From: Salmonirosea aquatica
GTDB lineage: Bacteria > Bacteroidota > Bacteroidia > Cytophagales > Spirosomataceae
Length of the DNA: 64,000 nucleotides
Assembly (NCBI RefSeq): GCF_009296315.1
Contig: NZ_WHLY01000002.1
Coordinates: 5,244,501 to 5,308,500, forward strand
Direction: 5' to 3'
In this document: positions 1-7,800 of the stretch, piece by piece
Layout: each line of letters begins with the position of its first letter
How positions within the stretch are numbered: the first letter of the stretch is position 1
The notes under the pieces: generated by a model
Seen by the model: the letters and a program-made list of their open reading frames with translations, nothing else
What the model was told of the DNA's origin: nothing
Database searches by the model: none
Made by a program: the position numbers and the translations under genes

Positions 1-260
1 CCCTCCGTAAAAGCCTCGACAAACTGGGCATTACACTGACTATTGACGAAGCTGCTGAAATTGCACTTTCCAAAGAAGGCTATAACCCGCAGTTCGGGGC
101 GCGACCCATACGGGCAGTCATCAGTAACCGTCTGCGGCAACCACTCTCGCAAATGATTATTTCGGGCGAAATCGGCAAGGGAAGCACCGTGAACCTGACC
201 CTAAACGGAGAAGGGGAGTACCTCTGGGAAAAACAGGACGTACCAGTGGCGGCAGTATAA
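1..260 (+). CDS. tssH: T6SS sheath-recycling AAA+ ATPase TssH/ClpV, C-terminal end (5' partial)
   Basis: The reading frame is open from the window edge (first full codon at 3) to a TAA at 258-260. It gives about 85 residues of the extreme C-terminus of a ClpB/ClpV-type AAA+ protein. The motif GYNPQFGARPIRAVI, typical of the small D2 subdomain (sensor 2 region) of Hsp100 ATPases, is clearly visible. ClpV disassembles contracted TssB/TssC sheaths in the cytoplasm. The gene lies 46 bp upstream of tssB in the same orientation, so it is better read as TssH than as a general ClpB. The N-terminal domain that would settle ClpV versus ClpB is outside the window. Confidence 0.85.
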   Translation, partial: LRKSLDKLGITLTIDEAAEIALSKEGYNPQFGARPIRAVISNRLRQPLSQMIISGEIGKGSTVNLTLNGEGEYLWEKQDVPVAAV

Positions 261-275
261 GCAAACCATTCACAA

Positions 276-300
276 CCGCGGGGGCGGACCCCCCATCATT
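276..300 (+). repeat. GC-rich hairpin repeat, copy 1, upstream of tssB
   Basis: A 25-bp element that recurs with 24/25 identity at 807-831. Its core GGGGGCGGACCCCC can fold into a G/C stem with a small loop. The repeat is followed by ATCATT and the tssB ATG at 307. Because both copies sit 6-8 bp before a sheath-gene start, a role in translation, mRNA processing or stability is possible; this is inference. Confidence 0.6.
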
Positions 301-306
301 CTAATA

Positions 307-765
307 ATGGCAGGACAATTTGACTTTATCAGACCGGGAGGCAACGTAGATCCCGATGCAAACAAAGGCTACGAGAAAATAGAGGCCCTACCGCCCTCGC
401 GTACACTGTTCGTTTCGGCGTTTAATGCTTCACCCGAGAAAGAAATGGTGACTGGGCTCGAAACCATGCAGTCTGTATTCGACCATTTCAAGCCCCAGGT
501 GGAAGCTGAATTCGAGAATGAGGAAGGAGCGCCCGTGTTTGAAACCATCACCTTCGGCAAGATGAAAGATTTCTCACCGGAAGGAATGATGGGACAGAGC
601 CCTTTCCTGAAGGAACTGGCCGGAAAAGAGAACAACTACGACCGGTTTTACAAAAACCTCAAAAACAACCGGCAACTCCAGAAAACCCTCAGCGATCCCG
701 AAGCCCGAGCCGCCTACCTGAGCGCCCTGCAAACCATGATCAGCGAGTTAAAGGAAAGCCTTTGA
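307..765 (+). CDS. tssB: T6SS contractile sheath small subunit TssB
   Basis: A 152-residue protein with the features of the T6SSiii TssB (VipA-like) sheath subunit: short length, an acidic middle, and a region containing TITFGKMKDFSPEGM matching the TssB core. A helical C-terminus (SALQTMISELKESL) would interlock with TssC. TssB and TssC build the cytoplasmic contractile sheath around the Hcp tube. It starts 46 bp after tssH and ends 73 bp before tssC, inside a single plus-strand operon. No Shine-Dalgarno is visible; a GC-rich hairpin repeat sits just before the ATG. A shadow frame on the other strand was discarded. Confidence 0.9.
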   Translation: MAGQFDFIRPGGNVDPDANKGYEKIEALPPSRTLFVSAFNASPEKEMVTGLETMQSVFDHFKPQVEAEFENEEGAPVFETITFGKMKDFSPEGMMGQSPFLKELAGKENNYDRFYKNLKNNRQLQKTLSDPEARAAYLSALQTMISELKESL

Positions 766-806
766 GGTATCTATTGCGGCATTCATTCATCATTTATCAT
801 TCATCA

Positions 807-831
807 CCGCGGGGGCGGACCCCTCATCATT
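807..831 (+). repeat. GC-rich hairpin repeat, copy 2, upstream of tssC
   Basis: Second copy of the element at 276-300, differing by one base. The stem GGGGG/CCCC is followed by ATCATT and the tssC ATG at 839. It is preceded by a low-complexity stretch of ATTCATTC/CATTTATCATTC words. Two near-identical hairpins in front of the two sheath genes suggest a shared control element or a duplicated intergenic block. Confidence 0.6.
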
Positions 832-838
832 ATATTAC

Positions 839-2221
839 ATGGCAAAGCAACAGGAAGAAACCCAAAAATCAGTTGAAGAAGCAGCTTATCGCGACCCTGC
901 GGCCACCGCCGCCAGCCCCTCCGTCCAGCCGCTTTCTCTGAACGAAAGCCTGGAGGTTCTGAAACCGCAGGGCGGCTTCAAGTTCATAGAAACGACGGTG
1001 GAGGGAGTCCGGGACATGAACCCCCAGAAAGCCGGTGCCAAAGCCAGCTACCTTTCCGACGAAGATACCGAAGCGGAACGCCGCGACCTGCTTCAGCGCC
1101 TGGAAATGTGGGCCGCCCTCATCGGCGAATCCGACACCGTGGAGCAGATGCAGGCTAAAGCCCGACAGGGACAGGAAACCAACGAACAACTGCTGAAACA
1201 GAACCAGGCCCGGCTCCTGGAAGAATCCAAAGCCCTGGAGGTAGCCTACCAGGGGCTGGCAACCTTCATGCTCAACACCGAGCAGCGCGAAATTCCCAAG
1301 CTTACCATCGTGAACGCTTCTATGGATCAGGTGGCGGACATCAAGGACGGCGAAGTACTCAACACCATCGACGAAGAGCTGCATAACAATTACCAGGTGT
1401 ATGACCTGAGCGACAACTATTCCCTGATGGTCATACCCGGCTACATGGGCAAGAATACCGTGATCGACGCCTTCGCCCGCGTGGCCAGCAAGCATAAGGT
1501 AATGATGATCACTGACTACGAGGATTTTACCGACGCGAAAGAAGCCATCTCGGCGTTTGAGCGGGGCAAACTGGCCGACGCCAGCAACCACAAAGCAAAC
1601 TTACTGATGGCCTGCAACTGGTTGGTCGGCCGGGGCGCCCATGATGATCTGGGGGAAGAGGAAGCGCTGCATATCCCGCCTTCCACGGCTCTGGCCGGAC
1701 GGATGCACTCGGTGTTGATGTCGCAGCCCGTCGCCGGAGCTACCTACGGGATGCTGATGGGAGCCGAAGGTACCCGCTTCAAAATCGATCGCAACCAGGC
1801 CGGTGATATGAACCGTCTGGGACTAATCCCGATGCTGTCGGCCTTCGGGAAGGTACAGGCGTTCTCGGATCGGACCATGTTCAATGGCGACAATGTGGGC
1901 CTGCAGACCTACTCCGTCGTGCGGGTATTCGACTGGATCAACAAGGTACTGGTGGATTTCCTGGATCGCTACGCTTTCCAGAATTGGACTTACGATACGG
2001 ACGACAACCTCCGCAAGCAGATTTCCAAGTTCCTCAATTCCATTACCGGCTCCAAGAAACTCATTAAGGATTATACTGTCAAAGACATCCGGCGCGACCC
2101 CAACGACATCAAGAATATCATGCTCGATATTTCGATTACGCCGCACTTCTCCGCCCGTAGTTTTCTGGTGAGCCTGTCGGGCATGGACGGCGGCGACGAG
2201 TGGAATACTGAGGTTAAATAA
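839..2221 (+). CDS. tssC: T6SS contractile sheath large subunit TssC
   Basis: A 460-residue protein matching the TssC (VipB-like) sheath subunit of T6SSiii. After a low-complexity N-terminus and a coiled-coil region (about residues 95-140) comes the conserved sheath core, including VIPGYMGKNTVIDAF near residues 197-212. The C-terminal domain contains DISITPHFSARSF, typical of TssC ends. With TssB it forms the contractile sheath recycled by TssH. It follows tssB by 73 bp and precedes hcp by 112 bp. The length is normal for the family and I see no interruption. Confidence 0.93.
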   Translation: MAKQQEETQKSVEEAAYRDPAATAASPSVQPLSLNESLEVLKPQGGFKFIETTVEGVRDMNPQKAGAKASYLSDEDTEAERRDLLQRLEMWAALIGESDTVEQMQAKARQGQETNEQLLKQNQARLLEESKALEVAYQGLATFMLNTEQREIPKLTIVNASMDQVADIKDGEVLNTIDEELHNNYQVYDLSDNYSLMVIPGYMGKNTVIDAFARVASKHKVMMITDYEDFTDAKEAISAFERGKLADASNHKANLLMACNWLVGRGAHDDLGEEEALHIPPSTALAGRMHSVLMSQPVAGATYGMLMGAEGTRFKIDRNQAGDMNRLGLIPMLSAFGKVQAFSDRTMFNGDNVGLQTYSVVRVFDWINKVLVDFLDRYAFQNWTYDTDDNLRKQISKFLNSITGSKKLIKDYTVKDIRRDPNDIKNIMLDISITPHFSARSFLVSLSGMDGGDEWNTEVK

Positions 2222-2333
2222 GCTAAGTCACGCGCGGCTCCGATCCAACATCCAGTATCTTAAATCCAACATCAAAAATCCAATACCTACCAACAACAAT
2301 CCATTTTTTTTCAACTTAAACATTTTTTCAATC

Positions 2334-2726
2334 ATGGCTTTTGAAGCAACAGTATCCATTGACGGCGGCACACCCCGTAAACTCCATCACTGCTCGTATT
2401 CCGTGTCGCAAAGTGCCGATTACGTGACCGGAAAAACTACTTCTGAGGTATTTGCAGGCAATGTTTCGCTCGTCGTGGAGGGTATCAAAGAATCCGAGTT
2501 CTGGAAACTTGCCATCCACCCCACCAAGCGCAGTAAAGGCAAAGTCGTATTCAAAGATCCCGCCGATATCGATAAGGATTTCAAGACGGTTGAATTCGAA
2601 GATGGTGCCGTGGTAGGATACAGCGAATCTATGGATGCAGGTACCACGGGTACCATGACCGAGAATGTCACTATTTCGTGTAAGAAACTCACCGTGGACG
2701 GAGTCGCTTTTGAGAAAAAGTGGTAG
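2334..2726 (+). CDS. hcp: T6SS tube protein Hcp (TssD)
   Basis: A 130-residue beta-rich protein that starts MAFEATVSIDGG and reads like the short Bacteroidota Hcp (type VI 'TssD') that stacks as hexameric rings inside the sheath. It is the expelled tube and often a chaperone for small effectors. The gene follows tssC after a 112-bp spacer rich in repeated words of the form ATCCAACAT. It is immediately followed by three putative effector genes, which fits Hcp- or VgrG-delivered cargo. No C-terminal extension is present, so this is a structural Hcp rather than an evolved one. Confidence 0.85.
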   Translation: MAFEATVSIDGGTPRKLHHCSYSVSQSADYVTGKTTSEVFAGNVSLVVEGIKESEFWKLAIHPTKRSKGKVVFKDPADIDKDFKTVEFEDGAVVGYSESMDAGTTGTMTENVTISCKKLTVDGVAFEKKW

Positions 2727-2831
2727 CATGCCCCATGCCCGTGGTCTGAGGTGGTTTGTAGCACAGGCAACTCTTACCACGGGAAATTTAAAGAGGGGTT
2801 TTATGCGACTTAATTCTAAATTCTTGCATTT

Positions 2832-3671
2832 ATGGGCATAGTAATAATTCCTGGCTTGCCACCCACCCTCAGGGATGTTGCGAGCAAACTCTATCGCTAT
2901 GGGTACAGGCTCTATAAGCAAGGGGCAAACACTTGGCTTTTGACGCCTCCCAAGGGTAAGTTGGGTATGTATATAACTGACGACCAATTGGTCGTCGGAT
3001 TGAATAAAGAACTGCGTGAGATTGAAAAGGAACAGGGGACGCTCCAGCTGTTCACTCAGTTCGATACTCGATGGGGAAAAACGGTGTATGGAAATAAATC
3101 GACTGACACCACGATGAAAGAAGCCGGTTGTGGCCCTACCTCATTGGCCATTGTCATCAAATATTTGATGGAAAATGATTGTCTTACCGAGGGTGATGAA
3201 ACAATCTGCAAAACAAGCAGCAGCATTACTCCGATAGATACTGCAAAATATGCAGCCTCCCATGGCCGGGTTTCGGGACATGGTACCGCCGGAGATCCCA
3301 TGATCAAGGGCATTAGCGGTCAGTGGGCCGGGTACGATGGCACGAGGGTTTCGTTAGACGAAGCCGTATTTTATTTGCAGCAAGGAAAACTGATCATTTT
3401 TCTGTGCAAAAGCTGCAAAGGATATGGATTAAAAGCCAAACTCTCGGACAAACCCAAAGTAACATACGCGGGGCATTATATGGTACTTTCGGGAGTGGAA
3501 GGTACCAACGGACCCGACCAACTTTTCAGTGTCATGGATCCAGGGCGTAATGAGAATAAAGCCATGCACTATATACGTCGGAAAGAACTAGAAACCAAGG
3601 CGGGCGGCTTTTGGTGGGTTTTTAAAAAGCAGGAACCCGCCATGATGGTTTGTTTGCCGGAAGAATCCTGA
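2832..3671 (+). CDS. C39-like cysteine peptidase, putative T6SS effector
   Basis: A 279-residue protein with a C39/papain-like fold signature. The candidate catalytic Cys100 lies in EAGCGPTSLA, His215 in YAGHYMVLSGV and Asp236 in SVMDPG: the Cys-His-Asp order expected for C39-like peptidases and related peptidoglycan amidases. No signal peptide is visible and residues 1-70 are unassigned. Position between hcp and vgrG, next to a Tae4-like amidase, suggests a T6SS effector that attacks peptide cross-links or proteins; this is inferred from context. Its Met start at 2832 is the first in frame. No partner immunity protein is recognisable next to it. Confidence 0.6.
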   Translation: MGIVIIPGLPPTLRDVASKLYRYGYRLYKQGANTWLLTPPKGKLGMYITDDQLVVGLNKELREIEKEQGTLQLFTQFDTRWGKTVYGNKSTDTTMKEAGCGPTSLAIVIKYLMENDCLTEGDETICKTSSSITPIDTAKYAASHGRVSGHGTAGDPMIKGISGQWAGYDGTRVSLDEAVFYLQQGKLIIFLCKSCKGYGLKAKLSDKPKVTYAGHYMVLSGVEGTNGPDQLFSVMDPGRNENKAMHYIRRKELETKAGGFWWVFKKQEPAMMVCLPEES

Positions 3672-3704
3672 CTGCTCCTTATTCGACTTGAACATTTTAA
3701 AAAT

Positions 3705-4205
3705 ATGCCCGACTTACGCGTTTTTTTCCAGGGTCTGACGCCAGTCATTGATTTTCCGTACTACTATTTTAGTCGTTCGAAAGGAAAGGTACTGGTGTGT
3801 ACGGATTACAAATCCGCCAAAAACGGGGTAGAGGGCCTGCTATCGAAAAAAGAACTGGGACTAAAAGGCTATGAATGGCAGTGGCATCATGTGGTGGAAA
3901 CCAACCACCTCAAGCCGCTTTACGATCCATTGCGGTTAGCGATCATAACCAATGAATTTGCTCCCTGTGTACTGGTCAGTATCGAGGAACATACCTATTA
4001 CAGCACGAATTTTCATGTGGGCGAAAGCCCTTGGGTGGCTTTTGATATTACCAAACCTACCCACAGCAATTTGCAAGGTCGCGAGCGGCGCACCTACGTC
4101 AATCGGCTCCGGGCCATGTATGATGCGGTGTATACCGGGCGCGATATGGTACCCCTCAAAGTGATTGCCAATAATGTCCTCGATTTCAGTATGGACAGTT
4201 TTTGA
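3705..4205 (+). CDS. Putative T6SS effector with a WHH-type HNH nuclease motif
   Basis: A 166-residue protein with no confident family match. Residues 57-68 (YEWQWHHVVETN) resemble the WHH motif of HNH/endonuclease VII toxins found at the ends of polymorphic toxins, and a later EEHTYYSTNFH (94-104) could supply the downstream metal-binding His. By analogy it may be a DNase effector. It lies 33 bp after the C39-like gene and 13 bp before the amidase gene. An alternative reading is an immunity or adaptor protein for a neighbour, but there is no signal peptide. Functional assignment is tentative. Confidence 0.45.
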   Translation: MPDLRVFFQGLTPVIDFPYYYFSRSKGKVLVCTDYKSAKNGVEGLLSKKELGLKGYEWQWHHVVETNHLKPLYDPLRLAIITNEFAPCVLVSIEEHTYYSTNFHVGESPWVAFDITKPTHSNLQGRERRTYVNRLRAMYDAVYTGRDMVPLKVIANNVLDFSMDSF

Positions 4206-4218
4206 AAAAACAACAGCC

Positions 4219-4734
4219 ATGCCCTTTGAAATACTGGTACCCCAATGTGTGATTCGTCCCTCGTACGCCATTCTGGAACGCGCTTACGGCGATTATCGGG
4301 GCAATCCCGCCCCCGCCGGACCTACCCCCCGCAACCAGTGCGCGGTCAGGATGAGTGTGGCGCTGGGGCGGGCGGGGTTCGGACTCGAGTCATTTCCGGT
4401 GCCGCGCCGGGTGAAAACCCGCTCGCATCTGCCGGTACCTTTTGTGGTAGGTGCCCATGAGTTGGCCAGCTATCTCGAAACCACCATGGGAAGGCCGGAG
4501 CGTTTTCCCGGCAGGCGGTCCACCGCCGACCTGTTACAAAACCGGAAAGGGATTATCTATTTCAACGATTGCTTTCGCCGGGAGGACGGCAGCGCGGGCG
4601 ATCACATAGACCTTTGGAACGGCTCGGTTTATTTTAATCAGGTCAATAATTTACCCGCCGGAGCTGAGGACCCACGATCTTCGGGAAATCTGTTCGGCAG
4701 GAGTAACCGGGTCTGGTTCTGGGGCTTGGCCTGA
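4219..4734 (+). CDS. Tae4-like peptidoglycan amidase effector
   Basis: A 171-residue protein matching the T6SS amidase effector 4 family, which cleaves the D-Glu to mDAP bond of peptidoglycan in the target periplasm. Cys41 in RNQCAVRMSVAL is the expected nucleophile, and His129 with Asp131 in GDHIDLWNG fits the rest of the triad. I chose the ATG at 4219: an upstream in-frame ATG at 4165 would overlap the preceding gene by 41 bp, while 4219 leaves a 13-bp gap and gives a family-like N-terminus. Located between hcp and vgrG. No Tai4-like exported immunity protein is seen beside it. Confidence 0.8.
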   Translation: MPFEILVPQCVIRPSYAILERAYGDYRGNPAPAGPTPRNQCAVRMSVALGRAGFGLESFPVPRRVKTRSHLPVPFVVGAHELASYLETTMGRPERFPGRRSTADLLQNRKGIIYFNDCFRREDGSAGDHIDLWNGSVYFNQVNNLPAGAEDPRSSGNLFGRSNRVWFWGLA

Positions 4735-4795
4735 AAAGATAATTACATCAAAGGTACCCTGACCGCAAGTTGATACATCAGTAAAAATACTCACC

Positions 4796-6757
4796 ATGAT
4801 TGCTCGCGTAAACATCACAATTGGCGGAACGGCGCTGGATCATTTCGATAACCTTTCCATTGCCCAGCCCTTCGACGACCATCACACGATGGACGTTCGG
4901 CTGAATACGGGCGATCTCAACGAGGCGCTCGGCCTGGATGGGGCGGGCAGTTCGGTCAATTTGGGTCGTCTGACGCAGGATTGGGCGGGACAGAAGATCA
5001 CGATCACCATTTCGCAGGGTGAAACCGACCTGGCTGGTATCCTATCGCCCACGGCCGATCAGGTGTTCGAAGGGCTGGTGACGAAAATCAGTTTTCAGAT
5101 GCGGGATTCGGTGAACAGCTCCATCGTCCTCACTGCCAAGAGTCCTACCATCCTGCTGGAACAGGGTGAAAATTCCTATTCCTTTACCGAGATGAGCCTT
5201 GCCGGCATCGTCAGTCAGGTATTGGATTCAACGGGAGCAAACTATATGGTGTCACCGACCAATAACCCTACCATACCGTACGTGACCTGCTACCGCGAAA
5301 GCAGCTACCATTTTATGCAGCGGCTGGCCCGGAAATACGGCGAGTGGTTCTGGTATGATGGACTGAAAATCATATTTGGAAAATCGGGAGCTTCCAACCG
5401 CGGACCAATCGCGCTTGAGTACGGAAGTACCTTGCTGGATATGGCCTACGAAAGCCGGATCGTGGATCTTACTTCTCAATCCGCCCAGTATGATTATTCT
5501 AACGACAGTACCTACCACTACGCGGTGGCGGATGGCGATATTACCGCCCAGAACTTTGCCCAGACGGCATTACAGAAATCACGGGAAGTACTTCATGCCG
5601 AGAATGTCGATCTTACTTTCCAACATTATACAGACGAAACCTCTCATGAGGACAGCGTAAAAAATGGCGTCAGGATGGATGCCAACCGGCTCGTTCTTTT
5701 ACAGGGTACCTCCACATTGCTGGGTTTGTCGCCTGGCGGTAAGGTCACGGTCGATGATGCGGTGCAGGTCAATGGGGTGACGCTCCGCACCGATAACTAT
5801 GGTGAATTCCTGTTGACGAAGGTAGTACATTATGTGGACGCCAACGGGCATTATCAGAATACGTTCGAGGCAATTCCCGATGATCCTGACTATCCCCCGA
5901 CGAACTACCCCAAAGTGGTTCAGCCCCGGGCCGAAAGTCAACATGCTAAGGTAATCGATACCAATGATCCGGATGCTATGGGCCGGGTGAAAGTTCATCT
6001 CCCCTGGCAGTTCCCTGCCGATGCCACCACACCCTGGATTAGGGTGGCCAATCTGATGAGCGGCGACGAAACGGGCGTGTACTTTGTGCCGGAAGTGGAC
6101 GAAATGGTTTTCGTGGATTTTGATTTTGGCGACCCGGATATGCCTTTCGTTAGGGGTACTTTCTACCACAGCAATTTTAGGCCTGGTCCTAAGTTCTTCG
6201 AACCCGACAACAACTTCAAGGGCTTCATCACCAAAGGCGGCAACCACATCCTGATTGACGATACCAACGGCAAGGAAAATATCAGGATTTATAACAAGGA
6301 TTCTGAAAATGAACTGGTGATGTCGCTCGATGGCGGTTCGCATATCCACATCAAGAGCAGTGGGAAGATAAAAATGGATGCGGATTCCATCGAGATGAAC
6401 GCGAAAAACATTACGGTAAAAGCCGAAGAAGATTTCAAGCTAACTTCCAAGAATACCATCATGGAAAGTGACTATTCTACCCAGATTTTTGCAAAAAATA
6501 GTACGGTAGGCATTGGGTCAGAGACTGATTCTGTGGCTATTTCGTCGCCCACAGAAATACGGGTGCTGAGTGACTCCGAGCTAAAACTGGAAGCCATGAA
6601 TATAACGGCAGAAGCCTCTGTGAATCTGAAAGCCAAGGGAGGAGTGAACGCTGAAATCGAAGGTGCCGCTCAGGCTACCCTTAAAAGTAGTGCGATGGCC
6701 ACCGTAGACGGCGGAGCTATGACGATCGTGAAGGGAGGCATGGTCATGATCAATTAA
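4796..6757 (+). CDS. vgrG: T6SS spike protein VgrG (TssI)
   Basis: A 653-residue trimeric spike protein. Residues about 1-370 correspond to the gp27-like hub (phage late control D fold), about 375-470 to the gp5 OB-fold (DPDAMGRVKVHLPWQFP, then DFDFGDPDMPFVRGTFYH), and about 490-653 to a repetitive beta-helix needle rich in short Val/Ile/Lys strands. There is no toxin domain after the needle, so cargo is probably carried by the separate effectors or the PAAR tip. It follows the three effector-like genes and ends 3 bp before tssE, consistent with co-translation. Confidence 0.93.
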   Translation: MIARVNITIGGTALDHFDNLSIAQPFDDHHTMDVRLNTGDLNEALGLDGAGSSVNLGRLTQDWAGQKITITISQGETDLAGILSPTADQVFEGLVTKISFQMRDSVNSSIVLTAKSPTILLEQGENSYSFTEMSLAGIVSQVLDSTGANYMVSPTNNPTIPYVTCYRESSYHFMQRLARKYGEWFWYDGLKIIFGKSGASNRGPIALEYGSTLLDMAYESRIVDLTSQSAQYDYSNDSTYHYAVADGDITAQNFAQTALQKSREVLHAENVDLTFQHYTDETSHEDSVKNGVRMDANRLVLLQGTSTLLGLSPGGKVTVDDAVQVNGVTLRTDNYGEFLLTKVVHYVDANGHYQNTFEAIPDDPDYPPTNYPKVVQPRAESQHAKVIDTNDPDAMGRVKVHLPWQFPADATTPWIRVANLMSGDETGVYFVPEVDEMVFVDFDFGDPDMPFVRGTFYHSNFRPGPKFFEPDNNFKGFITKGGNHILIDDTNGKENIRIYNKDSENELVMSLDGGSHIHIKSSGKIKMDADSIEMNAKNITVKAEEDFKLTSKNTIMESDYSTQIFAKNSTVGIGSETDSVAISSPTEIRVLSDSELKLEAMNITAEASVNLKAKGGVNAEIEGAAQATLKSSAMATVDGGAMTIVKGGMVMIN

Positions 6758-6760
6758 GCC

Positions 6761-7195
6761 ATGCAGCCACTCTACCATTTTCCGGTCGATTTTGCGGCTT
6801 TGCTGCAAAAGCAGCCCCTACCCAGGGGTACCTTGAAGGAGTCCGTTCGGGAGTACATCTTTTTGCTGCTGCTGACGCAGCGGGGCGAGTGGCGCTTCGA
6901 TCCCGACTTCCAGTGTGTGCTGTGGGAAAAGGATTTTGAACAAACCGACAATTTGAATCTGTGGCTCGACGAAGTGAAAGCCGACGTCAAGCGCTCGATC
7001 ACCCAGTACGAAACCCGGCTGAAAATCAAAATGGTGGACATTCAGCGGGATGAGATTCCGGAATTGAACGAGGAAAATAAAATCAGGCGCATCCGCAACC
7101 GATTGACGATCAAGGTACAGGGTGCCCTCGCGGCGAGCGGGGAAAACTTTGACGAAAACTTCCTGATGTTCTTTGGCCCTATAACGGTGGTGTAG
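6761..7195 (+). CDS. tssE: T6SS baseplate wedge protein TssE (gp25-like)
   Basis: A 144-residue protein of the GPW/gp25 family. The N-terminal part contains a stretch like LKESVREYIFLLLLTQRGEWRFDP, where family members have the conserved segment that joins baseplate to sheath; the C-terminal half holds YETRLKIKMVDI. TssE initiates sheath assembly on the baseplate with TssF, TssG and TssK. It starts 3 bp after vgrG. The intervening unknown gene at 7268 separates it from tssF, which is unusual for a baseplate block. Confidence 0.85.
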   Translation: MQPLYHFPVDFAALLQKQPLPRGTLKESVREYIFLLLLTQRGEWRFDPDFQCVLWEKDFEQTDNLNLWLDEVKADVKRSITQYETRLKIKMVDIQRDEIPELNEENKIRRIRNRLTIKVQGALAASGENFDENFLMFFGPITVV

Positions 7196-7267
7196 GGCCG
7201 ACTTCCTAATCGAATATGTATGGAAGAAAATAGGTCAAGAATTGGCAGAATTTAAATACTCAAACGC

Positions 7268-7789
7268 ATGAACTGTAAAATATACCCAGGCCCCATAGAC
7301 AAGGGAGAAGAAATGAATCCCGAAGCAAAAGCTAGCTTCGAGGGAGGATACTTGACGGTTGTGTTGCCTGTAGGGTACGTACTCTGGAGATTCATCTCAA
7401 GAAAAAACGATCGGCGATTCGGGGCATTTTGGGTAGATGCTCCTACCATGACGAACCTGATGAACGCGCTGCATACAATCGGTAATTTTTCAGAAGCGCA
7501 CAAAAAAGCCAACGTGAGAGATAACCTTGCGGTGCTTACCAGTTGGTCGAACCTAAGTTGGCGCTTGAAAATAAGAGTTAGCAAAGAGGTGATCGCCTAC
7601 ATCGGCCGAACCGGAATGCAAAAACACTTTATGGAAATTGAGAATATGACGGCCTTTGGAGGTAGGGCCAAAATGGAAAAAGCTGTGGAGCAACGCATTG
7701 GTGGGTTCGATCAATACGTAATTCCCCGTTATAGAGGATTACCCAACGAAAATGACTGGGCTCAGGTGGAACATTTCGCCCATATTTAA
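7268..7789 (+). CDS. Unknown protein between tssE and tssF, candidate T6SS effector
   Basis: A 173-residue protein I cannot place in a family. A pattern of short blocks can be seen: VLWRFISR (38-45), RFGAFWVDAP (50-59), ANVRDNLAVL (81-90), a Gly-rich turn YIGRTG (111-116) and GGFDQYVIPRY (145-155). This order (Arg, then GxFW, then N.R..LAV, then GG..QYV.P) is reminiscent of C-terminal ADP-ribosyltransferase-like domains in polymorphic toxins, but the similarity is weak and from memory. No signal peptide or membrane segment. Its GC content looks slightly lower than that of tssE and tssF, and it splits a normally tight structural block, as inserted cargo would. An accessory structural role is also possible. 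Confidence 0.5.
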   Translation: MNCKIYPGPIDKGEEMNPEAKASFEGGYLTVVLPVGYVLWRFISRKNDRRFGAFWVDAPTMTNLMNALHTIGNFSEAHKKANVRDNLAVLTSWSNLSWRLKIRVSKEVIAYIGRTGMQKHFMEIENMTAFGGRAKMEKAVEQRIGGFDQYVIPRYRGLPNENDWAQVEHFAHI

Positions 7790-7800
7790 CGCAACAACCC

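Noticed and set aside
869-1591. Long antisense frames across tssC (and similar ones across vgrG, susC and the YCF48 gene)
   Set aside because: They arise from codon bias on the coding strand, lack start signals and family motifs.
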